A DNA stretch of 14,715 nucleotides from Tritrichomonas foetus (taxonomy: Eukaryota > Parabasalia > Tritrichomonadida > Tritrichomonadidae), in NCBI GenBank assembly GCA_001839685.1, contig MLAK01000984.1, positions 22,542 through 37,256 on the forward strand, in the 5' to 3' direction. Shown here one piece after another: positions 1 through 8,187 of this stretch. Below the pieces are notes generated by a model. The model searched no databases. It worked only from the letters and a program-made list of their open reading frames with translations, and was not told the DNA's origin. How positions within the stretch are numbered: the stretch's first letter is position 1; each line of letters starts with the position of its first letter. The translations under genes were made by a program, and so were the position numbers.

Positions 1-1095
1 TTTTTTTTTTTTTTTTTTTTGAATGAATATTATTGGTCAGTCTATTTTTTATGACGATATCTACAAGTGGTGGGATAATAATTATACAGAAATAAAAAAA
101 TAATATATAATAAATATATTTTTTGCGAATATGACGAATGTTGTTTTAAACAGTATATCTATCATTTCTAGGATGATGAAATAAGATATATTCAAAAGAA
201 ATTGTGATGTAGGGGTTTCATGCGCGTATTAGGGCTTCTGTTCAGACTCTAAATGATTTGGATGAAACAATCTACATTAATAAATCAATATTAATCTATA
301 TACATTAATTAATAGTGATTTCAAAAACTGAATTTATTAAATCTTAATTAAAGAATTTATAAAAATGGATTCATCTGTAAAATGAATATCAAGAAAATAA
401 CATTATATAAACCGCAAGTGCACTTCATGAAGATCAATAAGGAAAGACTTTATCTTACCAAAAACACAACAAAAAAGTTCTATCAACAAAAAAGAATAGA
501 TATGGCACCAAAATATAAATATGAATTTCCTTAATAATAACGTTGAGTCATCACTGATGGCTGCAAAATCAAGAACTCAAACATCCTCATAACTTGTCAT
601 CACTGATACCTTTTGGAGATAGTTTCTCTCTTGAAACCTTGTCTTTCAGAGAATTTTCGAGTATGAGATGTTAATCATCTAGATTATGAAACATGACAAG
701 TTGTGAACTTATAATTTTCATTCAGCTTATAATTTTGAGTCAATTTGTAATTCACATGAAAAGTGGCTTTTCTTACATCCTCATGATTATTAAAATCATA
801 AAATTTTTGTAATCAACATTTCTTTTTCGAAAATAGATTTATCAAATAATCAGTTTCTTTCATTCAATCCGATGATTACCAACACTGATTAATAGATTAG
901 GTTCCAGTTTGTTGAATAAAATTAACAAATTCGTTAAAGACCTGCTTTTTTCCCATTATTATTTCATATTCTTTTCAAAATTCGAGCTTTTAAAGACGGA
1001 AATTGAATTAAATCTTATATAATCTAAAGATGCTTTTTTCAGACATTCAAACGAAAAGGTCATTTTTTTGAGAATTTCAATCGAAACAAAAAGAA

Positions 1096-1162
1096 AGTAT
1101 CTCGAAACAATCAAAAAAGTTTCCAAAAAGCCACTTTTTCTAGGAAACCCAATCGAGATACT
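1096..1162. repeat. Large imperfect hairpin
   Basis: The outer arms AGTATCTCGA (1096-1105) and TCGAGATACT (1153-1162) are perfect 10-bp complements. Inside them GTTTCCAAAAAG (1119-1130) pairs with CTTTTT (1134-1139) and GGAAAC (1143-1148), leaving a 3-nt loop (CCA) and a CTA bulge. The pieces nest correctly, so the whole 67 nt can fold as one stem with an asymmetric internal loop. No flanking gene or terminator context explains it. It may be a decayed small repeat, a structured transcript or chance in A/T-rich DNA; two nested stems make chance less likely. Confidence 0.45.
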
Positions 1163-1514
1163 CAGAAAACCAATCGGGAATGACTGTAGAAAGGCTGCTT
1201 TTCCAGGATAATAGTATCCTAAATATTCTTCTTAATTTATGAGTCTCATAAGATAATCTTGAATATTCATGAAAATATAACAGTCAGAAATTTCACTTTT
1301 TTTTTAGTAAATGGTTGGTTGCACACTTCTTAACCAAGTGAAAAATGTCTTCACATGAAAACTATGAATCTTTTGGGCAAATATGTGATTATATTAATTA
1401 TCAAGGCTTTGAATGACAAACCGACATGAAAGAGACAAGAATCGGTAGATATTCATTTTCCTATGAGTTGTGAAGTGAAAGGTCAAATAAAGGCTAATAG
1501 TGGAAAAATCTAAT

Positions 1515-1601
1515 GGGCTCATGTGATATGAACTATGTGGTTCTTTGAGTCACCTCAACTTGGAGGTGGTCGCGGTGCGTGAACACAGCAAACCTGAGCC
1601 C
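1515..1601. other. GC-rich foldable island, possible structured RNA or element
   Basis: This segment is much richer in G and C than its surroundings. It is closed by a perfect 7-bp stem, GGGCTCA (1515-1521) with TGAGCCC (1595-1601), and contains a perfect 6-bp hairpin, CACCTC (1551-1556) with GAGGTG (1563-1568) around a 6-nt loop. The 7-bp closing stem and 87-nt span recall a long-variable-arm tRNA, but neither strand has a T-arm with GTTCGA-like loop or a D-arm, so it is not a tRNA. I do not recognise an snRNA, SRP or RNase P motif. It could be an unassigned ncRNA or part of a dispersed repeat; the strand is undetermined. Confidence 0.3.
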
Positions 1602-1608
1602 GCAAAGT

Positions 1609-1708
1609 CACATCATATTTACCCATTTTTGGTTTCAAAAAACAAAACTCATAATTGAAAAAAAAAAACTGCACAGGAATCAGTGAATTTAGATTTTAAT
1701 ATGATGTG
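1609..1708. repeat. 11-bp inverted repeat upstream of DUF4419 gene
   Basis: CACATCATATT at 1609-1619 is the exact reverse complement of AATATGATGTG at 1698-1708. The arms are 78 bp apart and end about 100 bp before the next start codon, so this could be a paired binding site or part of the promoter. The left arm lies 7 bp after the GC-rich island. The function is unknown. Confidence 0.4.
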
Positions 1709-1799
1709 CAACTTTAAACTTTTTGAATACATAACACGTGCCACATTAATATTTTTCTGAATTGAATTTTTTGAAAAACAAAATTTTCAGATTTTGACT

Positions 1800-1804
1800 T
1801 CATT
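1800..1804 (+). promoter_or_regulatory. Initiator-like (Inr) element
   Basis: TCATT matches the trichomonad Inr consensus TCA(+1)Y(T/A). The A at 1802 lies 10 nt before the ATG at 1812, within the short 5'UTR distance usual for trichomonad mRNAs. This also favours the ATG at 1812 over the upstream in-frame TTG at 1794. The motif is short, so a chance match is possible. Confidence 0.45.
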
Positions 1805-1811
1805 ACTTCAG

Positions 1812-2903
1812 ATGGAAATCGAAAAGATTACATTAGAACTAGAAGATTTAACACCACCTCCAAATCTTTTAAAAAGCCAAACTCCTGAATCTATTAAAAG
1901 TAGTTATTCTGATGCATGTTGTTCGTCATTAAAGAATGATCTTGTGTTAACTGACAATCATCCAGTTTTGAAGGGTTTTGTTCGTGCATTTATTGAACAT
2001 CGACCAGTTACAATTAGTCCAGATATTATCTGGCTTTTAATTGTTCAAGGCTTTTCATATCACGTGGAATATAATGCCGAAGAATTGAGATCGAAATTTG
2101 TCAATTTTCAAGGAAAAAAAACATTGACTGTTGAAACAAACATTATTGATATTTCAAATCCTCTGAAATGGGAAGATATTTTTAGTAGTTTTGTTTCAAA
2201 AATATCGGAATACACTGGAAAAGAATTGACTCAAACATTAACTCCAAATTTCTCTACAACTACACCAACATCTTATTCAGCAGGCTTGATTAGTATTATG
2301 GCAGCCATGAAAAAATATTTTGCTTATGAATGTATGATGGCGGGTTGTGGAATTCCATCGGTTACAATTGAAGGTACTCTTCAGGACTGGGAACAAATTC
2401 AGGAAAAGTTAAAAGTTATTGAAAAGTATGATCTTGAATGGTGGGTTTCAAAACTTCATCCAATTATTGAAGAAATCATCAATACAAAGAAAGGAAATGC
2501 TAATAAAGACTTTTGGCTTCATATGGTTCGATATAAATATGGACGTGGATATGATCCATCATATATTGATGGTTGGATTTGCTCATTTTATCCGTATAAC
2601 AAAAAAGGTTACAGAAACTCATTTGATCGAATTTATAATCAAAATAAACTTCCACCAGAAGTTCTTCAAGTTCCTATGAAATTGACAATTATCTATCCAG
2701 GGAAACCTGATGAAAAATATAATTGTACGATTTATAGTGGATTCTTTGGTTTAACCCAAGATTCAAAAACATTTAACTTAAAACCAGAAATAGGATGGAT
2801 CATGACTAAACAACCATTANNCGATAATGTCAATTCACAAAACGATTTTATCAAAGATAAAAGAATGGAACAAATAAAGAGGATGATGCAAGGTTTGAGG
2901 TAA
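1812..2903 (+). CDS. DUF4419 family protein
   Basis: This frame encodes 363 residues that I recognise as a DUF4419 protein, a family in protists, fungi and bacteria with no established biochemical role. Family-like features in order are HPVLKGFVRAFIEHRP (50-65), SPDIIWLLIVQGFSYHV (69-85), an E-L-R-x-x-F-V stretch and GKK (91-103), PNFSTTTP (145-152), CGIP and an EGT-x-x-DW motif (179-193), a tandem Trp near 210 and GWI-x-x-FYPY (254-262). No signal peptide or membrane span is seen, so it is probably cytoplasmic or nuclear. The ATG at 1812 is chosen because it follows an Inr-like TCATT by 10 nt; the frame continues upstream only to a TTG. Two N bases (2820-2821) blank codon 337 without breaking the frame. 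The stop reads TAAA, which overlaps a trichomonad-type UAAA polyadenylation signal. The family call is confident; the function is unknown. Confidence 0.88.
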   Translation: MEIEKITLELEDLTPPPNLLKSQTPESIKSSYSDACCSSLKNDLVLTDNHPVLKGFVRAFIEHRPVTISPDIIWLLIVQGFSYHVEYNAEELRSKFVNFQGKKTLTVETNIIDISNPLKWEDIFSSFVSKISEYTGKELTQTLTPNFSTTTPTSYSAGLISIMAAMKKYFAYECMMAGCGIPSVTIEGTLQDWEQIQEKLKVIEKYDLEWWVSKLHPIIEEIINTKKGNANKDFWLHMVRYKYGRGYDPSYIDGWICSFYPYNKKGYRNSFDRIYNQNKLPPEVLQVPMKLTIIYPGKPDEKYNCTIYSGFFGLTQDSKTFNLKPEIGWIMTKQPLXDNVNSQNDFIKDKRMEQIKRMMQGLR

Positions 2904-2904
2904 A
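2901..2904 (+). terminator. Possible UAAA polyadenylation signal overlapping the stop
   Basis: The TAA stop of the DUF4419 gene is followed by A, giving TAAA. In Trichomonas vaginalis UAAA acts as the poly(A) signal and often overlaps the stop codon. This is weak evidence because the four-base motif is common in such AT-rich DNA. Confidence 0.3.
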
Positions 2905-3510
2905 TTTTAATGATGAAAACTAATAAACAATTAAATATAATTTCCTAAATAATATTTGTTCCTTATTTTAAGTCTCACAAGGGCCATTAGTTTGTATCAT
3001 TATTTATGGAGTTATGCTATCATTTATTGACATAAACTTCTGTAAAATTGTGCTGGTGTAAATAGTTTAACCATTATTTTAGTAGGGACTTAATGTTTAT
3101 AAATTTTGATGTGATAAGACGCATTTCAAATAAATTGCTAGTAAGAGTAGAAATGAAATTTAAATATGAAAGTATTATATATATATATGAAAGAATTGTA
3201 TATTATACGATTCATCAACGTGATCATTATATATAATTAATTTTGTATTGGCTTTCTAAAAATGCATGATGATGAGAAACTGCAATGAAAATTTTCGCTC
3301 TCGAAAAGAGATATCGGATCAATCAACAAGTTTTCAATTTACAAAATTTAGGGATCGCGCGCTACACAACATTAAATAATTGATTGTTGTATTTGTGATA
3401 TGAAATCCGTATCCATAATAATCAATCTGAAAAATGATATTCAATTGTTCATATGATTTCAATATTTTACATCATCATGCCTTTAATCAAACTTTTTTAA
3501 TACTGATCAA
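2904..3510. other. Intergenic spacer
   Basis: No coding region is supported. Visible elements are an alternating TA run at 3176-3188 and a perfect 6-bp hairpin, TTTTCG (3292-3297) with CGAAAA (3302-3307) around CTCT. A short GC patch (GCGCGC) lies near 3357. The promoter of the following phosphatase gene should lie in the last 100 bp, but no clear Inr is seen before the ATG at 3511. Confidence 0.5.
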
Positions 3511-4641
3511 ATGATTATCTTTTTTTACTCGCCTTACGATCAGATCAATGCGTCTCTCCACTTATTACACCTCCACCAATTCCAAATGCCACACTTATTC
3601 AGGCGCAATTAATTTTTAGACACGGATCGCGAACTCCAGGAAACAATTATTCAGACATTTCAACAACTGGTGAGTGGCATTGCGACCACCCTAATGCCAT
3701 TTCGCCACGTTTCCACGCCGCTCCAGTCATTCATCCACAGAATTATCACCAAAAATTTGATCAGAAACCTATGCCTTACCCTCAGTCATGTCGAAAGCAA
3801 GATTTACTTATTCAAGGAATGGCCCAACATTTATAACTCGGTCAGCTCTATCGCGATTATTTCATCAGCAATAATAAGTTGATATCTGAAAATTACCAAC
3901 CACGGGAAATTTTTCCAGTTCAACAAATGTTGATCGTGCTCTTCGATCAACCATGTCATTTTTACAAGGAATGTTTCCCCTGCTTCACCGAACGAAGTTA
4001 TTCAAATTATGACAGATTCAGATTCTGCTGAGCTTTTGGAAGCTTCTATGATTTCTGTTCTGAGTTTGTCAATCAAACAGATGATTTTACAAAGTCAAAA
4101 GAGTTTCTTGATTATTTTGATGTGTTTACTAAAAAGTTTCGCTCTTTTCTTGAACCCATAATTGGGAGTTGTAAGCCACCTGCAGTCAAAAAGTTCACTT
4201 CTTACGTTTTGATGGTGAATTGTACAAACCACTACCTTCCTCCTTCATTTACAGACCAATTAATTGATGATTGTGTTGATTTTATGGGATTTGGGCTTCT
4301 TGGTCTTCATGACAATGATAAATATCGTGGAGTTGCATGCGCACCAATTTATCGAGAAATTATTCGTATGGCTGATGANTACCTTGCAATGAAAATGACT
4401 CAAAAGTTAGTGCTCATCGGCTCACACGATACTGAACTATCAGCAATGCTTGCAACTGTTGGATATCGCGAAAATATACCACCAGTCGTTCGTGGACACA
4501 TTCTCTTTGAATTATGGGAAACCTCTTCCAATTCGATTCTTAAACAATAGAACAACATTCCCATATTATCACTTCAAATCAGAGATGATGAGGATCGGAT
4601 ACTTAGATCACTGCTTCGTTCCAGAATGGAACAAATATTAG
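3511..4641 (+). pseudogene. Histidine acid phosphatase, frame-broken
   Basis: Fragments in all three forward frames line up in order as one histidine acid phosphatase (branch 2 histidine phosphatase), probably a secreted or lysosomal phosphomonoesterase. The catalytic RHGSRTP motif is at 3618-3638 and the second active-site motif, SHDTE, at 4422-4436. The ATG at 3511 opens a short hydrophobic signal-peptide-like start. The frame then changes at a 7-T run (3520-3526), a 5-T run (3910-3914), a 4-C run (3977-3980) and a 4-T run (4034-4037), each consistent with one missing base, and near GGG at 4516-4518, consistent with one extra base. An in-frame TAA lies at 3834-3836, and an N at 4379. Combined length is about 375 codons, normal for the family. 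The codons between breaks remain clearly coding, so either the gene decayed very recently or the reference has homopolymer errors and the gene is intact in the cell. The longest clean piece is 4038-4518. Confidence 0.8.
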
Positions 4642-6240
4642 TAATTTTGTGAATTATTTGTTTCTGTTATCAAAAGCTATGATTAATTTTATGAGTTATT
4701 TGTTATATATATTCTGATGTTTACTGATTTCTCTTTCCAAAGAATAGTCAGACTTCATATCAATGTACTTTATCTCTGCTTGTATCTTTTTGAAATTTAA
4801 AAATAAAACGGTCGTTCTCTATTGCATAGAATTTAATATCTTCACACCATTAAGTTAAAAATGATTCACTTACCAAATTTATGATAACTTTTGTTATCAA
4901 TGACAAAATGAATTGATGAAAACTAGAATTCATATCTCGAATTTCATTGAAATCTCCGAAAATCTTTTTTTTCATGATAGTAAACTGCTTATTATTTATA
5001 TTCCATATAATACAATTCATATCATGATTATTATCAATAACACTCTGATCAAAAATATCATGAATTCGATTCAATATTTTTTATAAATATTGATCCTTAT
5101 CATATATACATTCTAGTTTTGCATTTTTATTAAAATACAAAACATTTTTTTTTCAAGCATTGACTGCTCAAAGTTGCATCACAATGTCTGATCTTTAGAA
5201 TTTTTTGAAAAAGTTTTCATTAGCTAATGATATCTTGTTATTTTTCATAGCTTATTTGGTCGCTAAATACACATTGTGTTTTTGATTGAGGAATTCGTAT
5301 GAGAACTAGTGAGATTGTCCATTATATTCTACTAAAGTTGAATATCTTTTTGCATTCTTAGGAGGAGGGTTTCTCAACTCTAGAAAGATGTCTAACTTAT
5401 TTAGATTTATCAAACTCTGGGCATAAATTTTTCAATTCCTGGGCATAAGCCAGATCCCTAAAAATTATGAATGATTTTTAACTCATTAAGTAAATGTGCA
5501 AAACATATACTTGATTTGCCGAATTTTGATGGTTCACTACCACTGAAAGGTGTAATATACAATATTAACGAAATAATAAAGTCAAGTGATTCATAATGAG
5601 TAAAAATTATGAGGAAATTTAATACTTTTGTTTCTCATGAAACGAATTCACTTTTTCATGAATTGCCGAAGATTTGGGAATTTGAAATATTTTTCGGGAG
5701 ACAAAATTCATTCAAAGAAAGCAAAAAAAAAAAACGACATATTTCTCTTCTCATATTCACAAAACTTTAGAAGTTTTTCAATGTGCGGTTCTTTGGGATA
5801 GGTAATATAATCTTTCAAATGTTATGAATTTTTCCATGTTTACAATATTGAATAGATCTGAATAAATAAATTTACTTGATGGATTCATCATTCAAAAGTT
5901 TTTCCGTATTAATTATTTTGCCCATAATATTTGCTTCTGATTCAAAATTTCCATAACGAATGGATTTTGTTTCTACAGAATCTAAATTTGAAACATTCTC
6001 ATGTATTTCGACCATTTCTCAAGATAAAAATACATACTAATAGGATAAAAATATATAAGACAATGAAATTTCAATTTCAATTTAATGATTGATTCAAAAA
6101 ATGATTGTTTATGATTATTGAATTGTTTCTATGTTTTGTTATTTGCTCTAATTTTAACAATAAATTTTCAGAAATATTTAAAAAATATGATCATAAATTT
6201 TAACAGAAAAAAATTTCTACCTTATCCATTTTAGAACCAG
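4642..6240. other. Long intergenic region without supportable gene
   Basis: About 1.6 kb of AT-rich DNA with scattered homopolymers (for example a 12-A run near 5725) and no convincing gene. A 74-codon minus-strand frame (4850-5074) has no recognisable motif and a composition expected of random AT-rich DNA. The 10-bp word CTGGGCATAA occurs twice, at 5418-5427 and 5440-5449. The 3' end must contain the surface-protein promoter; no consensus Inr is visible just before 6241, only ATCCATTTTAG at 6224-6234, which is a poor match. Confidence 0.5.
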
Positions 6241-8025
6241 ATGAACTTAACTTTATCAACTATTGCAATTAAATATATTATGCTTTCTCCATTTATATCA
6301 CCTAGTTTTTTAAAGGGTCAACAATCCCAAATATTTGCTAATGTTCGATCCACTTTCTCTCTTGCTTCCTTCTATAGTGGTTACGCTCCAATGAGACATG
6401 TTTTTGCAAAATCATCATTTCAATTTTTCCTAGATACACCACTAAAATTTTTGTATGCAGATAGAAACAGCATATTTACATCAACAGTATATGATACAAG
6501 TTCATCTGATGCCGTCACTATCTCAGAATGTTCTTTTATTTTCTGTTCTACTGAAGAAAATGGTGGGGCTATCTTTTTAAACAGAAACGCCCAAACAACA
6601 ATAACAGGAAATGGATTTTTCCATTGTTATGCTAAAAAGGAAGCTGCTGTCTTTTATGGTGTTCTTGGAACATCAACATGGTTGGGTGCCCCAATTACAC
6701 TTGAGATGAATTGTTTTGTGGAATGTACAAGTGGCCATTTTGGATTAGATGATGATGATGGTGCAGTTTTATTTCTTGCTTTTGTCGGAACAAGTGGAGG
6801 AAATGATTACCAAAAACTTCAAATACACCAATGTACATCAAAAAATTGTCATGCTGAAATAGATAATACACGATCAAGTGGATTAATAGAAATTCAAGCA
6901 AATTGGTTTGAAGTTATCAATTTTAATTCCACAAATGCAAATAAATTGGATATCTCACCTGTAGTAAGGTCATTATATAACAGAGCAGATGCATGTAAAG
7001 TACAAAACATTAAATTGCTTGGACAACGTGGATTTTCTTTTATTGATGTTATTCAAACGGAAGAAACATGGGCAAGAGTAGATATTATGTATACTGATTT
7101 TATATCATCAACTCTACAATATCTATCAAGTATGGCATCATTTTCAGGCTGTATTCGTACAAGCAGTCTTAAAGCATCGAATACTGCCTCAGTAACTTCT
7201 TGCAACTTTATCTCAAATAGTGTTTCTGCAACTACAAATGGCTTTGAACCACTAGTATTTGCATCAAATGATGGTGTAACACCAGTATTTACTAATTGCA
7301 AAACAAACATTGTATTAACAACAATGCCATCGGGATGCGTATATGATTCTTCAACTACAGATTCAAATGTGTTGACACCAGTTGATGATGAATATTGCAA
7401 CGCATACATTCCAACACCTACGCCATTAGCAACCGAAATTCCTCCAGCAACTGCACTTCCTTTGGCTACAGCATCACCTGCAGTTGAATCATCTTCAGAA
7501 TCATCTTCATCTTCTTCAGCATCTTCTTCAGTGTCTTCTTCTTCAGGATCTTCTTCTTCTTCAGGATCTTCTTCTTCTTCAGGATCTTCTTCTTCTTCAG
7601 GATCTTCTTCTTCTTCAGTGTCTTCTTCTTCTTCAGTGTCTTCTTCTTCTTCTTCAGGGTCTTCTTCTTCTCCTTCTAGCTCTGTTTCTAATCATACATC
7701 AAATGGCCCTGAAGTATCTAATATAGATTCTTCTTCAGATTCATCATCAAATTCATCTTCTGATATTTATAATGATTCTACATTAAATTCAAATTATAGT
7801 ACTGATGGACAAGATTCAGATGACAATGATAATGAAAATGACAATATGATTGGGGCACCAAATGATAAAAAATCGTTATCTTCGGGAGCTATTGCTGGGA
7901 TTGTAATCGGAGTTGTAGCTGTAGTTGCAGCTCTTTGTATTGCATTCATTTTTGTTTATAAAAACTATAAAAAGAAGCAAATTGTGCCAGATAATGATAT
8001 ACCAAATGACAATGATGTTCCTTAG
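6241..8025 (+). CDS. Single-pass surface protein, Pmp-like ectodomain and Ser-rich stalk
   Basis: This 594-residue protein has the layout of trichomonad surface proteins. Residues 1-24 are moderately hydrophobic and may be a weak signal sequence. Residues about 85-390 carry repeated short C-x-F-x-x-C, NGGAIF and DGAVLF patterns resembling the Pmp/right-handed beta-helix repeats of chlamydial polymorphic membrane proteins and their trichomonad look-alikes. A Pro/Thr/Ala-rich linker (about 391-415) leads into a stalk made almost wholly of Ser with interspersed Gly/Val (about 415-480), then a Ser/Asn/Asp-rich acidic stretch with several N-glycosylation sequons. A strong membrane span (about 549-573) contains GxxxGxxxG and is followed by Tyr- and Lys-rich residues and a short Asp/Asn/Pro-rich tail, which predicts N-out, C-in topology. 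An in-frame stop at 6232 fixes the ATG at 6241 as the first start. An adhesion or host-contact role is inferred from architecture only. Confidence 0.85.
   Translation: MNLTLSTIAIKYIMLSPFISPSFLKGQQSQIFANVRSTFSLASFYSGYAPMRHVFAKSSFQFFLDTPLKFLYADRNSIFTSTVYDTSSSDAVTISECSFIFCSTEENGGAIFLNRNAQTTITGNGFFHCYAKKEAAVFYGVLGTSTWLGAPITLEMNCFVECTSGHFGLDDDDGAVLFLAFVGTSGGNDYQKLQIHQCTSKNCHAEIDNTRSSGLIEIQANWFEVINFNSTNANKLDISPVVRSLYNRADACKVQNIKLLGQRGFSFIDVIQTEETWARVDIMYTDFISSTLQYLSSMASFSGCIRTSSLKASNTASVTSCNFISNSVSATTNGFEPLVFASNDGVTPVFTNCKTNIVLTTMPSGCVYDSSTTDSNVLTPVDDEYCNAYIPTPTPLATEIPPATALPLATASPAVESSSESSSSSSASSSVSSSSGSSSSSGSSSSSGSSSSSGSSSSSVSSSSSVSSSSSSGSSSSPSSSVSNHTSNGPEVSNIDSSSDSSSNSSSDIYNDSTLNSNYSTDGQDSDDNDNENDNMIGAPNDKKSLSSGAIAGIVIGVVAVVAALCIAFIFVYKNYKKKQIVPDNDIPNDNDVP
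7546..7656 (+). repeat. 18-bp coding minisatellite (Ser-rich stalk)
   Basis: Units beginning GGA at 7546, 7564, 7582 and 7600 are 18 bp each and encode GSSSSS. Units beginning GTG at 7618 and 7636 encode VSSSSS and a one-codon-longer variant. Shorter related units precede the array from about 7495, and a GGG unit follows at 7657. Because the period is a multiple of three, copy-number change would lengthen or shorten the stalk without breaking the frame. The underlying TCT trinucleotide is itself slippage-prone. Confidence 0.9.
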
Positions 8026-8187
8026 AACATCTAATTGAAATTGTCGGCAGTTTATTTAAAATAGTTTTATTAAAATGTTTCATTTTTGATTTTTTATTGA
8101 AATATATATTGAATTCCCATTCAGATATCTATATGAAAATGTTGGTTAAAATATTTTGAAAAATTATTAAAGCAATTAGTTGTACGC

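Larger units (their letters stand above)
1..1811. other. Long non-coding stretch at left edge
   Basis: No convincing coding region is visible on either strand; reading frames are short and stop-rich. The stretch opens with 20 T residues, which may be a natural poly-T tract or a contig edge. It holds short direct repeats at 547-558/596-607 (12 bp) and 708-718/726-736 (11 bp), a large hairpin at 1096-1162, a GC-rich foldable island at 1515-1601, and an inverted repeat just upstream of the next gene. A 23-codon ATG frame at 1345-1416 is too short to support. Confidence 0.6.

Noticed and set aside
1345..1416. 23-codon ATG frame
   Set aside because: The translation looks somewhat protein-like, but it is too short, has no Inr and no continuation in another frame.
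1515..1601. tRNA with long variable arm
   Set aside because: The 7-bp closing stem and length fit, but no T-arm, TTCGA-like loop, D-arm or anticodon arm can be drawn on either strand.
1794..1811. TTG start extending the DUF4419 protein by six residues
   Set aside because: Eukaryotic initiation favours the ATG at 1812, which lies just downstream of an Inr-like site that would fall inside the extension.
3670..3882. 70-codon plus-strand frame inside the phosphatase
   Set aside because: It is out of frame with the RHG active-site segment and shows no family similarity; it is a shadow of the broken gene.
3511..4641. Programmed ribosomal frameshifting as explanation for the phosphatase
   Set aside because: Five or more separate shifts, in both directions and without slippery heptamers plus downstream structure, are not compatible with known programmed shifting.
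4850..5074. 74-codon minus-strand frame in the intergenic region
   Set aside because: Its composition (Ile, Asn, Lys, Phe) is expected of random AT-rich DNA, with no domain, no homology I recognise and no clear start element. A remnant of a gene cannot be excluded.
7053..7409. 118-codon minus-strand frame
   Set aside because: It is antisense to the surface-protein gene, has no recognisable motif and lies fully inside a better supported frame.
7484..7726. Leu/Gln-rich frame overlapping the Ser-rich gene
   Set aside because: It is the second reading frame of the TCT-rich minisatellite; its repetitive Leu runs simply mirror the Ser repeat in the real gene.
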